Below are positions 1 to 9,041 of a stretch of 64,000 nucleotides of DNA, in pieces. Below the pieces are notes generated by a model, which saw nothing but the letters and a program-made list of their open reading frames with translations, did not search any database and had not been told where the DNA came from. A program made the translations under genes and the position numbers. Source of the DNA: Methanococcoides alaskense (GTDB lineage Archaea; Halobacteriota; Methanosarcinia; Methanosarcinales; Methanosarcinaceae); contig NZ_JAVDQI010000004.1 of assembly GCF_031454185.1 (NCBI RefSeq), positions 1 through 64,000 of the forward strand, in the 5' to 3' direction. The stretch's first letter is position 1, and each line of letters begins with the position of its first letter.

Positions 1-137
1 TTGCCCTCCGTTTGATAAGATTTAATCTTGTTATCCAAAGCCCAATTATAGATGAACCTGCATGAACCGAAATGTTGAAAAAACATCTCTTCCTGTTCTT
101 TTGTAGGATATATTCTATACTTGAAAGCCTTTAACAT
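1..137 (-). CDS. IS200/IS605 OrfB (TnpB-like) transposon protein, N-terminal part only
   Basis: This reads leftwards off the window edge, so only the first 45 or so residues are visible. They begin MLKAFKYRIYPTKEQ and include a FIYNWALDN segment, the typical N-terminus of OrfB/TnpB proteins of IS200/IS605 (IS1341-type) elements. In that family the protein is an RNA-guided nuclease that cuts DNA; the transposase TnpA may or may not be present, and it cannot be seen here. The ATG is the complement of 135-137. The rest of the gene, including the RuvC catalytic residues, lies outside the window, so intactness cannot be judged. Confidence 0.85.
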   Translation of the reverse strand, partial: MLKAFKYRIYPTKEQEEMFFQHFGSCRFIYNWALDNKIKSYQTEG

Positions 138-240
138 ACTTGTCCCTATACGACTTAACCGTACTTATGCTTTGGGTTAAATAACAGTTATCATCATGTC
201 AGTACGCATTCATCCCCTAGCTTACGCAAGGGGTGTTCTG
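138..240 (-). mobile_element. Probable end of the IS200/IS605-type element with a short hairpin
   Basis: Directly upstream of the OrfB start is a short hairpin at 214-233 (CCCCT stem, AGCTTACGCA loop, AGGGG stem). IS200/IS605 elements lack inverted terminal repeats and use subterminal hairpins of this sort, so this is probably the element end upstream of orfB. The exact boundary and the target tetranucleotide cannot be fixed from one end. Confidence 0.45.
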
Positions 241-436
241 CTTATTATGGTAAAATTTTTATCATCATTAGCCTTTTATATTTAACATCTCATACATACA
301 CAAGATGTAACTTTATAATAATATATTATAATATTCTTAAAAACACATTGTATAATATAAAACATATATACATTTATATATGTGTAATCATATTCTTTAT
401 GCACTGTCTGGTTTCTGGCTAAGGGGATGGCATCGT

Positions 437-2107
437 ATGAATGATGAACACGAAATATTTAAGGGAACAAATGGCGGTCTTGAATCGGAATTGCGTCAAT
501 CCCTTAAAGAAATAAAGCTATCCGCCGAAACGAAAATACGGTTAGAATCTGTAATTAACAAGAGCCCTGCCATTGTATTTTTCTGGAGTTCGGAGGAGGG
601 TCGCCCGGTCGAATTCGTGAGCGAGAACATTGAAAGGTTCGGCTACTCAAAAGAAGACCTTGTTTCCGGCACATTACTTTACGACAGTATCATACACCCA
701 GATGATCGTGATGGTGTAAATGGCATAATCTCTGAGGCTGTCAATACTGGACTGGATGAGTTCAGTTGTGAATACCGGGTCGTAACAGAATCCAATGATG
801 TAAAATGGGTATATGAAACGACAGTGGTCCATCGAAAAAATGATTCAATTGTCGACCATTTCTATGGGATAATTTTTGATATAACCGGTCGAAAACGTGC
901 TGAACAATCCGTCGTGGACCATGAACGTGATATTTCTGTCCTTTATTCTGCTGTAACACTTGCATCTGGATCATTGGATATCGATGAAATGCTCTCTGAG
1001 GTATTGATGGAGCTTGGTAATCTTTTCGAGATCGAAGCCGGTGGCATCTACATAATAGATCATGACCTGCATGAAGCAAAGCTCAGGACGAACATAGGCA
1101 TTGGTAATGTGCTTGCATCTACAATCCACTATTCTCAGGATGAGGATATGTTCAAGAACGTGACGAACCTGCCTAAAAACACTATTGTTTCGGATGAGCT
1201 CATACGTCAGGATTCCCGCTTTATAACAAAAACAAATCTAACTTTCTATCTTTATTCGAGGGACAAGGTTGTAGGGTTTGTCCTTCTGGTACTTCCAGGT
1301 GGTTATCCTCTCTCTGAGAAGAACCTTCAGGTCCTTGAGCATGTGGGTAAACATATTGGTATCGCTATTGAGAATGCCCAATTATTCGAAAAGACGCAAA
1401 AAGCATATGATGAGCTAAGGTCACTTGAAAATCTCAAGAACGAGTTCTTTGCGAACCTAAGCCATGAGCTTAAAACGCCCATGATATCCATCAAAGGCTT
1501 CAGCGAGCTTCTGGGTGATGGGAAATTCGGTCCTCTGAACCCCGAACAAAGCAAAGCGAACGATGCTGTTGTACGCAATGCGGAACAATTGAAAGACCTC
1601 ATCGATTCACTACTATATATGTGCATGGAAAGAGAGGGTAAATACAAGTATGAGTTCACAGCCCTTCCTGTCAAGAGACTAATTATCAATTCCATCGAAA
1701 AGGCACGTGCTCAGGTCAGCAGCAACAACATCCTCTTCAGAGGGGATATTCCTGACAATATGCCGGATATATATGGCGATGAAGAAAGGCTGACGACTGC
1801 ATTGAACAATATTATGGACAATTCTGTCAAATTCATGTCTGAGGGAGAAGTCATTGTCTCTGTACAGGATGAGGGTGACTATATTCATCTTCGGATCAAG
1901 GACAATGGCATCGGAATTCCCAGGGACAAGGTCGATAAGGTCTTTGACAGCTTCTATCAGGTGGATGGTTCCCTTACTCGAATGTACGGCGGAACGGGTA
2001 TTGGTTTGAACGTCTCAAAAAGGATAATTGATGTACACAATGGTAAGATCTGGTTGAAGAGTCTGGAAGGGTTTGGCACGACGGTTCATATACTGTTGCC
2101 AAAATAA
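437..2107 (+). CDS. Soluble PAS-GAF sensor histidine kinase
   Basis: A 556-residue two-component sensor kinase without membrane segments, so it senses a cytosolic signal. Order: PAS domain with PAC segment (about 35-155, ending in FDITGRKRAEQ), GAF domain (about 165-320), HisKA with the phospho-acceptor in NLSHELKTP (His at about 343), then HATPase_c with an N box near residue 456, DNGIGIP and GGTGIGL. An in-frame ATG lies 57 bases upstream, but the ATG at 437 has AAGGGGA about ten bases ahead and is preferred. No receiver domain or response regulator is adjacent, which is common for methanogen kinases, so the output is unknown. Confidence 0.9.
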   Translation: MNDEHEIFKGTNGGLESELRQSLKEIKLSAETKIRLESVINKSPAIVFFWSSEEGRPVEFVSENIERFGYSKEDLVSGTLLYDSIIHPDDRDGVNGIISEAVNTGLDEFSCEYRVVTESNDVKWVYETTVVHRKNDSIVDHFYGIIFDITGRKRAEQSVVDHERDISVLYSAVTLASGSLDIDEMLSEVLMELGNLFEIEAGGIYIIDHDLHEAKLRTNIGIGNVLASTIHYSQDEDMFKNVTNLPKNTIVSDELIRQDSRFITKTNLTFYLYSRDKVVGFVLLVLPGGYPLSEKNLQVLEHVGKHIGIAIENAQLFEKTQKAYDELRSLENLKNEFFANLSHELKTPMISIKGFSELLGDGKFGPLNPEQSKANDAVVRNAEQLKDLIDSLLYMCMEREGKYKYEFTALPVKRLIINSIEKARAQVSSNNILFRGDIPDNMPDIYGDEERLTTALNNIMDNSVKFMSEGEVIVSVQDEGDYIHLRIKDNGIGIPRDKVDKVFDSFYQVDGSLTRMYGGTGIGLNVSKRIIDVHNGKIWLKSLEGFGTTVHILLPK

Positions 2108-2359
2108 TTATCTTCTTTTTGCTACTCTTTGTTTTTTAGTTTTCGATTTGAATAATTTTTGTATCGACCTCTCTTTCTGTTTTTACTCCCCTTTATTTTA
2201 TGTATATCTTCTTTTCACTTTTCTACTATATTTACCTCCTTTCATCTTTCCTTTTCTTTTTTGTAAGCCATTATTTTAGCCTCATTTATATGTCTGAAAT
2301 AACCGGAAGTAATATATGCACAGTTGATTATTACTCGTTAGCAGGCAGAGGTAGTAGAT

Positions 2360-3862
2360 ATGGTCAAAAAAACAATACATGAGATCAATGGCAGGATTCG
2401 TGACGGTAGTGTCAATGTAGTGACTGCTGAAGAAATGGTAGATATCGTGGGCGAGTTAGGTGCAGAAGGTGCAGCAAAGGAAGTTGATGTTGTAACTACT
2501 GGTACTTTCGGAGCCATGTGTTCTTCCGGTGTATGGCTGAATTTTGGTCATTCGGAACCTCCTATCAGAATAAGCAAGCTCTGGCTCAACGATGTTGAGG
2601 CTTATTCAGGTGTTGCCGCGGTCGATGCATACATAGGGGCCACTCAGGCATCCCGTTCCAAAGGTATGGAATACGGCGGCGCTCATGTCATAGAAGATCT
2701 AATTCGTGGCAGGTCCATCGATGTCCATGGAACTTCTCCTGGGACGGACTGTTATCCACGAAAGGTTATCGATACCACCATTAACATCTATGATCTGAAT
2801 CAGGCTATCATGCTGAATCCTCGTAACGCATACCAGAAATACAACGCTGCTACTAACAGTACTAATCATACTCTGAATACCTATATGGGTACTCTACTGC
2901 CAAATCATGGCAATGTGACCTACTCTGGTGCCGGGGTGCTCTCTCCAATGCACAATGACCCGAACTATGAGACCATAGGCACAGGCACACGAATCTTCCT
3001 TGGTGGTGCTCAGGGCTACATCGTAGGCGAAGGTACACAACACTCTCCTGAATCAGGTTTTGGAACACTAATGCTTAAAGGTGATCTTAAGGAAATGAGC
3101 TCAGAATACATCCGTGCTGCCAGTTTTGAAGGATATGGAACTTCCCTTTATGTTGGAATGGGTATTCCAATACCGGTGCTTAATGAGGATATTGCAAAAG
3201 CCACTGCTGTTACAGATGACGATATCGTTACAAATCTTCTTGATTATGGTATTCCAAGCAGCGATCGTCCTGCTATCAGAACTGTTACTTATGGTGAATT
3301 GCGTTCCGGTTCAATCGATGTCAATGGTAAGGAAGTCACGACCTCATCTCTCTCAAGTTTCAAGAAGTCCCGACAGATCGCCAATGAACTTAAAGATTGG
3401 ATAAAAGGCGGTGAGTTCTTTGTCAGCATGCCGGTGGAACGTCTTTCAAGGGACACTGCATGCAACTCGATGAAATTATCCAGTGTAAATCCTCTCGTGG
3501 GGGATATCATGACTTCGGACGTTAGTATCATTCAGGCAGAAGCAAGCTTCAACGACGCTGCAAAAACCATCATGGATAAACAGTTCAGCCACCTTCCTGT
3601 GGTCGATAAGGATAATTCTCTTGTGGGTATATTGACCGCATGGGACATTTCCAAAGCTGTTGCAAAAGCAGAATATGATCTTGTTAAAGATATCATGACA
3701 AAAGACGTGGTTACCACAAGCCCTGATGAAGCAATAGACATTGCGGCTTTCAAACTTGACAGCAACAATGTTTCTGCACTTCCTGTCATCGATTCAAAGA
3801 AAAAAGTGGTTGGTATAATCACAAGCGATGATATCAGCAAATTGCTCGCAAGGAGGCAATAA
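2360..3862 (+). CDS. COG1900 homocysteine biosynthesis protein (aspartate semialdehyde sulfurtransferase) with CBS pair
   Basis: A 500-residue protein with an N-terminal COG1900/DUF39 domain (about 1-370) and two CBS repeats (about 385-440 and 445-498, the second starting at VKDIMTKDVV). In Methanosarcina acetivorans the homologue MA1821 works with the NIL-ferredoxin MA1822 to convert aspartate semialdehyde and sulfide into homocysteine, replacing the usual O-acylhomoserine route. The next gene here is exactly that partner, two bases downstream, so the function is well supported. The CBS pair probably binds an adenosyl ligand such as SAM or AMP and gives feedback control; that is inference. 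The start has AGAGGT upstream. Confidence 0.9.
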   Translation: MVKKTIHEINGRIRDGSVNVVTAEEMVDIVGELGAEGAAKEVDVVTTGTFGAMCSSGVWLNFGHSEPPIRISKLWLNDVEAYSGVAAVDAYIGATQASRSKGMEYGGAHVIEDLIRGRSIDVHGTSPGTDCYPRKVIDTTINIYDLNQAIMLNPRNAYQKYNAATNSTNHTLNTYMGTLLPNHGNVTYSGAGVLSPMHNDPNYETIGTGTRIFLGGAQGYIVGEGTQHSPESGFGTLMLKGDLKEMSSEYIRAASFEGYGTSLYVGMGIPIPVLNEDIAKATAVTDDDIVTNLLDYGIPSSDRPAIRTVTYGELRSGSIDVNGKEVTTSSLSSFKKSRQIANELKDWIKGGEFFVSMPVERLSRDTACNSMKLSSVNPLVGDIMTSDVSIIQAEASFNDAAKTIMDKQFSHLPVVDKDNSLVGILTAWDISKAVAKAEYDLVKDIMTKDVVTTSPDEAIDIAAFKLDSNNVSALPVIDSKKKVVGIITSDDISKLLARRQ

Positions 3863-3864
3863 AG

Positions 3865-4251
3865 ATGAAGATAAAGATAAGCATTGAATCTTCCATTGTT
3901 ACAAAACCGATATTAGCGGAGGCTATTGTCGAAACAGGTGCTCTTCTGAACATTTCACAGGCACACTTTGATAATACTCATGGTGAGGTCGTAGCTGATA
4001 TTCCTTCTGAACAGTTCGGGAAGATCCGGGATTCTCTTGTGAAGAAAGGTGCCGAAGTCGTAGTTCTTGACACTCCTATCAGCAGGGATGAGGAAGAATG
4101 TGTGGAATGTGGTGCATGTGTATCTGTTTGTCCTGTGGGGGTATTTTCCCTTGCTGACGATTGGAGTCTGGAGGTAGATCCTGACAAGTGCATACAGTGT
4201 GGTGCCTGTCTGACCATGTGTCCGCACAATGCTCTGTTTCTTGGGCAGTGA
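3865..4251 (+). CDS. NIL domain plus 2[4Fe-4S] ferredoxin, homocysteine synthesis partner
   Basis: A 128-residue protein with an N-terminal NIL domain (about 1-75) and two ferredoxin motifs, CVECGACVSVCP and CIQCGACLTMCP. It matches the MA1822 type of protein that assists the COG1900 enzyme, probably as electron carrier or in persulfide formation during homocysteine synthesis. It starts two bases after the COG1900 stop, and its ribosome-binding site AAGGAGG lies inside the end of that gene, so the two are translationally linked. Confidence 0.92.
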   Translation: MKIKISIESSIVTKPILAEAIVETGALLNISQAHFDNTHGEVVADIPSEQFGKIRDSLVKKGAEVVVLDTPISRDEEECVECGACVSVCPVGVFSLADDWSLEVDPDKCIQCGACLTMCPHNALFLGQ

Positions 4252-4260
4252 TAGTTGAAC

Positions 4261-4974
4261 ATGAAAGAACATTTCCAGTTAAAGGAAACTATCGTAACGA
4301 TAGTTGCGGATGATCAGTCTTATATCGAGGTGGCGAAGGATGCCATAGCCGTACACCGGCTAGAACTTGAGGACTACATCTGCTCTGATCCTTATTTTAA
4401 AGTAACTCTTGAACCCTACGAATGTTCAAGTGATGCACCTGAAGTTGTCAAAAGGCTCGTTGCTGCTAGTAATTCCGTGGGCATCGGTCCCATGTCCGCA
4501 GTTGCGGGTACGATAGCGGCACTTGCAGTCGGATCAATGGTCGATGTTGGTGCGACTTCTGCAATTGTCGATAATGGGGGAGATATTGCGGTTATCAACG
4601 ACAGGTCTATAATTATAGGGATATATGCCGGTCAGTCCTCTATAAGGAACATTGGGTTCACACTCGAGCCTTCTGACCACATTCGTGGTATATGCACATC
4701 ATCCGGCACAGTTGGTCCCTCTATTAACTTTGGGTGTGCAGATGCTGCCGTGGTCTTTTCAGATGATGTCGCTTTGGCGGATTCAGCAGCTACCGAACTG
4801 TCCAATTCAACATGCATAGGGCATGATGGCGTAGAAAGGGCGTTCGATGCTATAAGTTCTATTCCTGGTGTCGATGGTGCGGTCGTTATACAGGGTGATC
4901 ACATGGGTATGTGGGGTACAATTCCGCAGATCACACGTGCTGATGTGCAGTATGAGTGTATCACAAAAGGCTGA
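4261..4974 (+). CDS. UPF0280 (COG2122) protein, sulfide assimilation
   Basis: A 237-residue UPF0280 protein related in fold to ApbE. From memory, the M. acetivorans homologue MA1715 is needed for efficient sulfide assimilation into homocysteine and cysteine, which fits its place as third gene of this operon. Typical features are the Gly/Ala-rich segment around GPMSAVAGTIAALAVG and the DNGGDIAV motif. A TTG six bases earlier is possible, but the ATG is preferred. The mechanism is not settled, so sulfur handling is a genetic association rather than a defined reaction. Confidence 0.88.
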   Translation: MKEHFQLKETIVTIVADDQSYIEVAKDAIAVHRLELEDYICSDPYFKVTLEPYECSSDAPEVVKRLVAASNSVGIGPMSAVAGTIAALAVGSMVDVGATSAIVDNGGDIAVINDRSIIIGIYAGQSSIRNIGFTLEPSDHIRGICTSSGTVGPSINFGCADAAVVFSDDVALADSAATELSNSTCIGHDGVERAFDAISSIPGVDGAVVIQGDHMGMWGTIPQITRADVQYECITKG

Positions 4975-4992
4975 ATCTAAATAATATTTTTG

Positions 4993-5033
4993 AAAAAATG
5001 TTTGGCAGTACCTTTTGGCCTGCCATTTTAAAA
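4993..5033. terminator. Bidirectional terminator-like hairpin
   Basis: Between two convergent genes lies TGGCAG (5003-5008) pairing with CTGCCA (5020-5025). It is followed by TTTTAAAA on the plus strand and by an A-rich run on the other side that reads as T-rich on the minus strand. Confidence 0.55.
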
Positions 5034-5042
5034 ATAATATGT

Positions 5043-5738
5043 TTAAGCTACTGGCTGCTGGAAAGGTATCTCTTCATAAGGCTGGATCACAACGAATCCT
5101 TCTCCTTTGAAGGCCATCTGTATACTTTCACCACTTGAACGTCCGATAAATGATTTTAGTGATATATCTGTTTTGAGGTCGGGGTTAAGGTTGCCAGACC
5201 ATGCAACTGTGGCGTTAGGATCGGTAAATACTGGTGTGTCCTTTGTAACTCTGAGTGTAACGGGGTCGTAATGTGTGGTTATGGCAACCATTCCGGTACC
5301 TTCAAGCTTTACATTAAAAAGTCCGCCTGCCATTATACCGGTTACCTTTTTCATAAGCTTGATATCCCATGCTATGCTTTCCTCGAATGCCAGAAGATCG
5401 TTACCGTTAACGAATATTGCTTCATTATCAAGGTTGATTATGGATATCTTCTTTCCTGCATCTGCAAGATATACTTTACCTTGTCCTTCTGCTTTTGTGA
5501 GGCTGATACCTTCTCCTGTGACAGCTTTCTTCAAAAGTTTGCCGACACCGTGTTCCAGTACACCTTCTCTTGTGAATTTCACATTACCTAGGTATGCTAC
5601 CATTGAACCTCTTTTGGTCCAGACGCGGCCATTAAGGTTCAGTTCGAGCATCCTGTCGCGCTCAAGTTCGAATAAACCTTCTCCTTTGTCCTTCTGTCCG
5701 GTTTCACTTATGAATTCTTCTATTGAATATCTTGGCAT
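5043..5738 (-). CDS. AIM24 family protein (TIGR00266-like)
   Basis: A 231-residue soluble protein of the AIM24/DUF124 family, recognisable from its repeated Gly-rich beta strands such as NGRVWTKRGSMVAYLG and AWSGNLNPDLKT. The family is a tryptophan-RNA-attenuator-like beta fold found in bacteria, archaea and mitochondria; its molecular role is unknown. It is transcribed alone, away from ftsZ, and has GAGGACATGATAAA before the ATG. Confidence 0.85.
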   Translation of the reverse strand: MPRYSIEEFISETGQKDKGEGLFELERDRMLELNLNGRVWTKRGSMVAYLGNVKFTREGVLEHGVGKLLKKAVTGEGISLTKAEGQGKVYLADAGKKISIINLDNEAIFVNGNDLLAFEESIAWDIKLMKKVTGIMAGGLFNVKLEGTGMVAITTHYDPVTLRVTKDTPVFTDPNATVAWSGNLNPDLKTDISLKSFIGRSSGESIQMAFKGEGFVVIQPYEEIPFQQPVA

Positions 5739-5925
5739 TTTATCATGTCCTCTAAAATATAAAATGTAGTTAATTTCTAGTATTCTTCTCTATGTTTAAT
5801 AAAGTTTCTTGGTGCATATTTATCAATAAATATTATTATATATCAAGGGCTTATATATCGACAATCCCATAACTTGAATATGGGGTAATTTGGTAAATCG
5901 ATTGCAGTACTGTCCAAGTGCTTTC
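5739..5925. other. Intergenic region between AIM24-like gene and the ftsZ leader
   Basis: Divergent, AT-rich spacer. A second TATA-like stretch with an adjoining CGACAAT half site lies at 5850-5865, resembling the stronger palindrome and TATA box further down. No coding sequence is seen. Confidence 0.5.
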
Positions 5926-5952
5926 CGACAATTGTCGATAAGCTTATATATT
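5926..5952 (+). promoter_or_regulatory. Perfect palindrome CGACAATTGTCG next to a TATA box
   Basis: The 12-bp palindrome CGACAATTGTCG (5926-5937) sits immediately upstream of the TATA-like GCTTATATATT (5942-5952), where archaeal TFB contacts DNA. A half site CGACAAT recurs at 5859-5865 beside another TATA-like run. This is a plausible operator controlling the transcript that leads to ftsZ. Confidence 0.5.
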
Positions 5953-5974
5953 AACATATATGAATACTATATTT

Positions 5975-6178
5975 GAAGACAATTCAATGAGGGCAGTTCG
6001 GGCGGACATAGGTCTGTCAGATATATTTCTATATTGGATGAGATCTGAAAATAAGAGAAGGCGATGATCGTAGAATAATACCGGTTGATCCGGTAGTATT
6101 TGAGCTGTTCGATCCAATTACAGCCTGATCTAACCATCTGCTTACAACACGGATGGTGCCAGGAAAACCTGGCAAGAG
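5975..6178 (+). ncRNA. Candidate structured RNA or long structured ftsZ leader
   Basis: The TATA box at 5942-5952 would start a transcript near 5975. About 200 bases without an ORF follow, with clear stems: AATA-CCGG against CCGG-TAGTATT (6077-6100), CCATC against GATGG (6134-6156), and directly stacked on it TGCCAGG-AAAA-CCTGGCA (6157-6174). A separate TATA-like AGTATAAAAATC (about 6179-6190) could serve ftsZ itself, so this may be an independent small RNA. It does not match the conserved cores of RNase P RNA, SRP RNA or tRNA that I know. Identity unknown. Confidence 0.35.
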
Positions 6179-6272
6179 AGTATAAAAATCAATTCATATT
6201 AATTTAATTAGGTCAATGCGTAGTAAAGCGCATAATTTGCACTAGAATGCAAATCCAAGAGAGGGGATGAAC

Positions 6273-7457
6273 ATGCAGTCTATAGTACAGGAAGCACTAA
6301 AACACACAGAGAAAGAGAAAGAGTACAGGCAGTCAGTTACAGAAGACGACAAATTCGAAGGCTTCGGTATGCCTAGGATCACCATAGTTGGTTGCGGTGG
6401 TGCAGGGAACAACACTATCAATCGCTTATACAATATCGGCATTGAAGGTGCAGAGACTATTGCTATCAATACTGACAAGCAACATCTGGACCACATTCGT
6501 GCTGACAAGAAGATCCTCGTCGGTAAGACTCTCACAAGGGGTCTTGGAGCAGGTGGCTATCCTGAAGTTGGTGCCAAGGCTGCAGAACTCGCACGTGGTA
6601 CTCTTGAAGAGATATTCAAAGAGAGCGATCTTGTTTTCATCACTGCTGGAATGGGTGGTGGAACCGGTACTGGTGTTGCACCAGTTGTTGCAGAGATCGC
6701 AAAGGAGCAGGGAGCTATCGTTGTTGGTATGGTATCCAGTCCTTTCAGGGTAGAGCGTGCACGTACCGTCAAGGCTGAAGAAGGTCTCGATGCATTCCGC
6801 AGTGCAGCTGACACAGTGATCGTTCTTGATAATAACAGGCTTCTGGACTATGTTCCAAACCTTCCTATAGAGCAGGCATTCTCTGTAATGGACCAGCTTA
6901 TCGCTGAGACCGTTAAGGGTATTACTGAAACTATCACTCAGCCATCCCTCATCAATCTCGATTACGCTGATATCAGGGCCATCATGGGCTGTGGCGGCGT
7001 TGCGGTCATGCTCGTTGGCGACAGCAAGAACCAGGACAAGAGCACTGATGTTGTTCGCACAGCACTTAACCACCCACTTCTCGATGTTGATTACAGAGGC
7101 GCTACAGGGAGTCTTGTGCACATCACAGGTGGTCCTGACCTCAGCCTGAAGGAAGCAGAAGAGATCGCAGCATCCCTTACATATGAACTTTCACCAGATG
7201 CAAACGTTATCTGGGGAGCACGTATAAGGGACGACTATGAAGGAAAGGTGCGTGTCATGGCTATTATGACAGGTGTTCAGTCCCCTCAGGTTCTCGGCTC
7301 ACAGTCCCAGAGCGGTATGGTCGAGAACGTTGCTACGAATACAAGCTCACACTCAAAGCCAAACTTTACTCGTGCAGAGCGAGGTCGCCGCTCAGTTGTC
7401 GAACCTATGGGTTCAAAGGCATCCTTTGGCGGTTCAATTATAGATATAATACAGTAA
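6273..7457 (+). CDS. ftsZ: Cell division GTPase FtsZ
   Basis: Tubulin-like GTPase of about 394 residues that polymerises into the Z ring at mid-cell. The nucleotide site is shown by VGCGGAGNN near residue 35 and the signature GMGGGTGTG near 130; the synergy (T7) loop region reads NLDYADIRAIM, supplying the residues that complete GTP hydrolysis in the neighbouring subunit. A variable tail ends in the hydrophobic SIIDIIQ. GAGGGG lies six bases before the ATG at 6273; an in-frame ATG at 6267 overlaps that ribosome-binding site and is less likely. Expressed from its own long leader. Confidence 0.97.
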   Translation: MQSIVQEALKHTEKEKEYRQSVTEDDKFEGFGMPRITIVGCGGAGNNTINRLYNIGIEGAETIAINTDKQHLDHIRADKKILVGKTLTRGLGAGGYPEVGAKAAELARGTLEEIFKESDLVFITAGMGGGTGTGVAPVVAEIAKEQGAIVVGMVSSPFRVERARTVKAEEGLDAFRSAADTVIVLDNNRLLDYVPNLPIEQAFSVMDQLIAETVKGITETITQPSLINLDYADIRAIMGCGGVAVMLVGDSKNQDKSTDVVRTALNHPLLDVDYRGATGSLVHITGGPDLSLKEAEEIAASLTYELSPDANVIWGARIRDDYEGKVRVMAIMTGVQSPQVLGSQSQSGMVENVATNTSSHSKPNFTRAERGRRSVVEPMGSKASFGGSIIDIIQ

Positions 7458-7562
7458 TGTCATGCGTTGGTCGGAATGGATATTTCCGATCAACATATAC
7501 TTTTTTAATCTTCAGTCAAGTTCTATGGATATTCTTTTTTACGATGCAGGGAATCTAAGTCC

Positions 7563-9029
7563 ATGAAAGTTCTGATCGCTACGGGCAGGCTTGCGGAAAG
7601 GACTGTAAGGCATTCAGTAGGTGATAATGCTGATGTTCTAGTACTCGATGTTGACGTTGCTGCATTTATAACTCCTCATAGATTGCTTTCTGTTACTAAA
7701 GGACAAAAGGAAAAATATGACGTTATATTAGTCCCAGGGCTTGCATCCGGTGATTTTTCCATGGTGGCAAAAGAACTTGAGTGCAAGGTATTTCTTGGTC
7801 CCAAACATGCTTATGATCTTGGTAGTGTGCTCAGGCTCGCTGATGGTATGGATCTCTCACTCGAGGTGCCTGCATGTGAACTTCTTTCTGATGTCTGGAG
7901 GGAACTTGCTCTTGAAACACTTGTGGAACTGGAAAACAATGCAGATATGCTTGCAATGATCGGTGACGTGAAGCTTGGTGGCGGTTCTCGAATGAAGGTC
8001 ATGGCAGAGATAGTTGATGCAACTGGATTTGAGGAAGATGCTTTATCTTTAAAAGTTATTGAATTTATCAGAAAGGGTGCGGATATCATTGACCTGGGAG
8101 CTTCGCTGACGTCATCTGTCGAAGATGTCAGGAAAGCAGTCCGTGTAGCTCGTAAGGTTTCAACAGTTCCTGTTAGCATTGATACTCTGGAACCCGGTCT
8201 ATTAAAAGCTGCGATTGACGAGGGTGTCGATCTGGTGCTTAGTCTTAATTCCAGCAATATCGATATTGTGGGGAAGGATGTGGCTAAAGCAGGAGTCACT
8301 GCGGTGGTAATTCCTGATGCCGGAAATAGTTTTGAAAGCCTTGTGCATAACATCCAGGCAGCAAGGGATGCTGGTATTGAGAGTATAATTGCCGACCCCG
8401 TGCTTGATCCCATCGGACATGGGTTCGTCGATTCGATTGTCAGGTATGCACGTTTTCATGAGGAATATCCGGAGATCCCGGTCTTCTTCGGTGCTGGCAA
8501 TGTGACCGAACTCATAGATGCCGATTCTGTTGGTGTGAATGCCACTCTTTGCGGACTGGCAGCAGATGTGGGTTCCTGCATCTTGTTCACTCCGGAGTTC
8601 AGCGAGAAGACGAAAGGTTCTATTGCTGAGCTTAATACCGGTGCCAGGATGATGGCACTTGCTTTGACGAGGGGCAGTTCTCCTAAGGACCTCGGTCTTG
8701 ACCTTTTGGTGCTTAAGGAGAAAAGGCGGCGGCCGGATGTTGCTATTCCTGAGGACTCTCTTCCTGCTAAAAGATTTGCAGGTTGGGAACTTGATCCGCT
8801 CGGGCCGTTCCGCATTGGTATAGTTTCCGATGATTGCGGTGGTATGATAGTTGCACAGCATGAAAATGCGTCCATCACGGGCAGAACTGCAAAGGAAGTT
8901 CTCGAAACGATAATTAAAATGGGTCTTATATCAAAGCTCGATCATGCTGGTTATCTTGGATGTGAAATTCAAAAGGCTGAAATAGCCTTACGCCTTGGTA
9001 GGAGTTATTCACAGGACGATGATCTTTGA
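7563..9029 (+). CDS. Dihydropteroate synthase-related protein (TIGR00284/DUF6513)
   Basis: A 488-residue protein with an N-terminal archaeal domain (about 1-140, starting MKVLIATGRLA) and a pterin-binding TIM barrel like dihydropteroate synthase (about 145-400; GADIIDLGAS, VPVSIDTLEP and SIIADPVLDP are seen). Methanogens make tetrahydromethanopterin and need a condensation comparable to dihydropteroate synthase, and this family has been discussed for it; the exact reaction remains unproven to my knowledge. It stands alone with a short link to the following small gene. Confidence 0.82.
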   Translation: MKVLIATGRLAERTVRHSVGDNADVLVLDVDVAAFITPHRLLSVTKGQKEKYDVILVPGLASGDFSMVAKELECKVFLGPKHAYDLGSVLRLADGMDLSLEVPACELLSDVWRELALETLVELENNADMLAMIGDVKLGGGSRMKVMAEIVDATGFEEDALSLKVIEFIRKGADIIDLGASLTSSVEDVRKAVRVARKVSTVPVSIDTLEPGLLKAAIDEGVDLVLSLNSSNIDIVGKDVAKAGVTAVVIPDAGNSFESLVHNIQAARDAGIESIIADPVLDPIGHGFVDSIVRYARFHEEYPEIPVFFGAGNVTELIDADSVGVNATLCGLAADVGSCILFTPEFSEKTKGSIAELNTGARMMALALTRGSSPKDLGLDLLVLKEKRRRPDVAIPEDSLPAKRFAGWELDPLGPFRIGIVSDDCGGMIVAQHENASITGRTAKEVLETIIKMGLISKLDHAGYLGCEIQKAEIALRLGRSYSQDDDL

Positions 9030-9041
9030 TCTTTAGGTGTT

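Noticed and set aside
2073..2382. Hydrophobic Phe/Leu/Tyr-rich ORFs after the first kinase gene
   Set aside because: They are translations of a T-rich intergenic run, without start signals; the second overlaps the start of the COG1900 gene.
5275..5769. 164-codon ORF on the plus strand
   Set aside because: It is antisense to the well-supported AIM24-family gene and has no protein-like composition.
6081..6094. CCGGTTGATCC, like the start of archaeal 16S rRNA
   Set aside because: Only these bases match; they form a local hairpin and no rRNA follows.
6426..7121. 231-codon ORF on the minus strand
   Set aside because: It is the antisense shadow of ftsZ.
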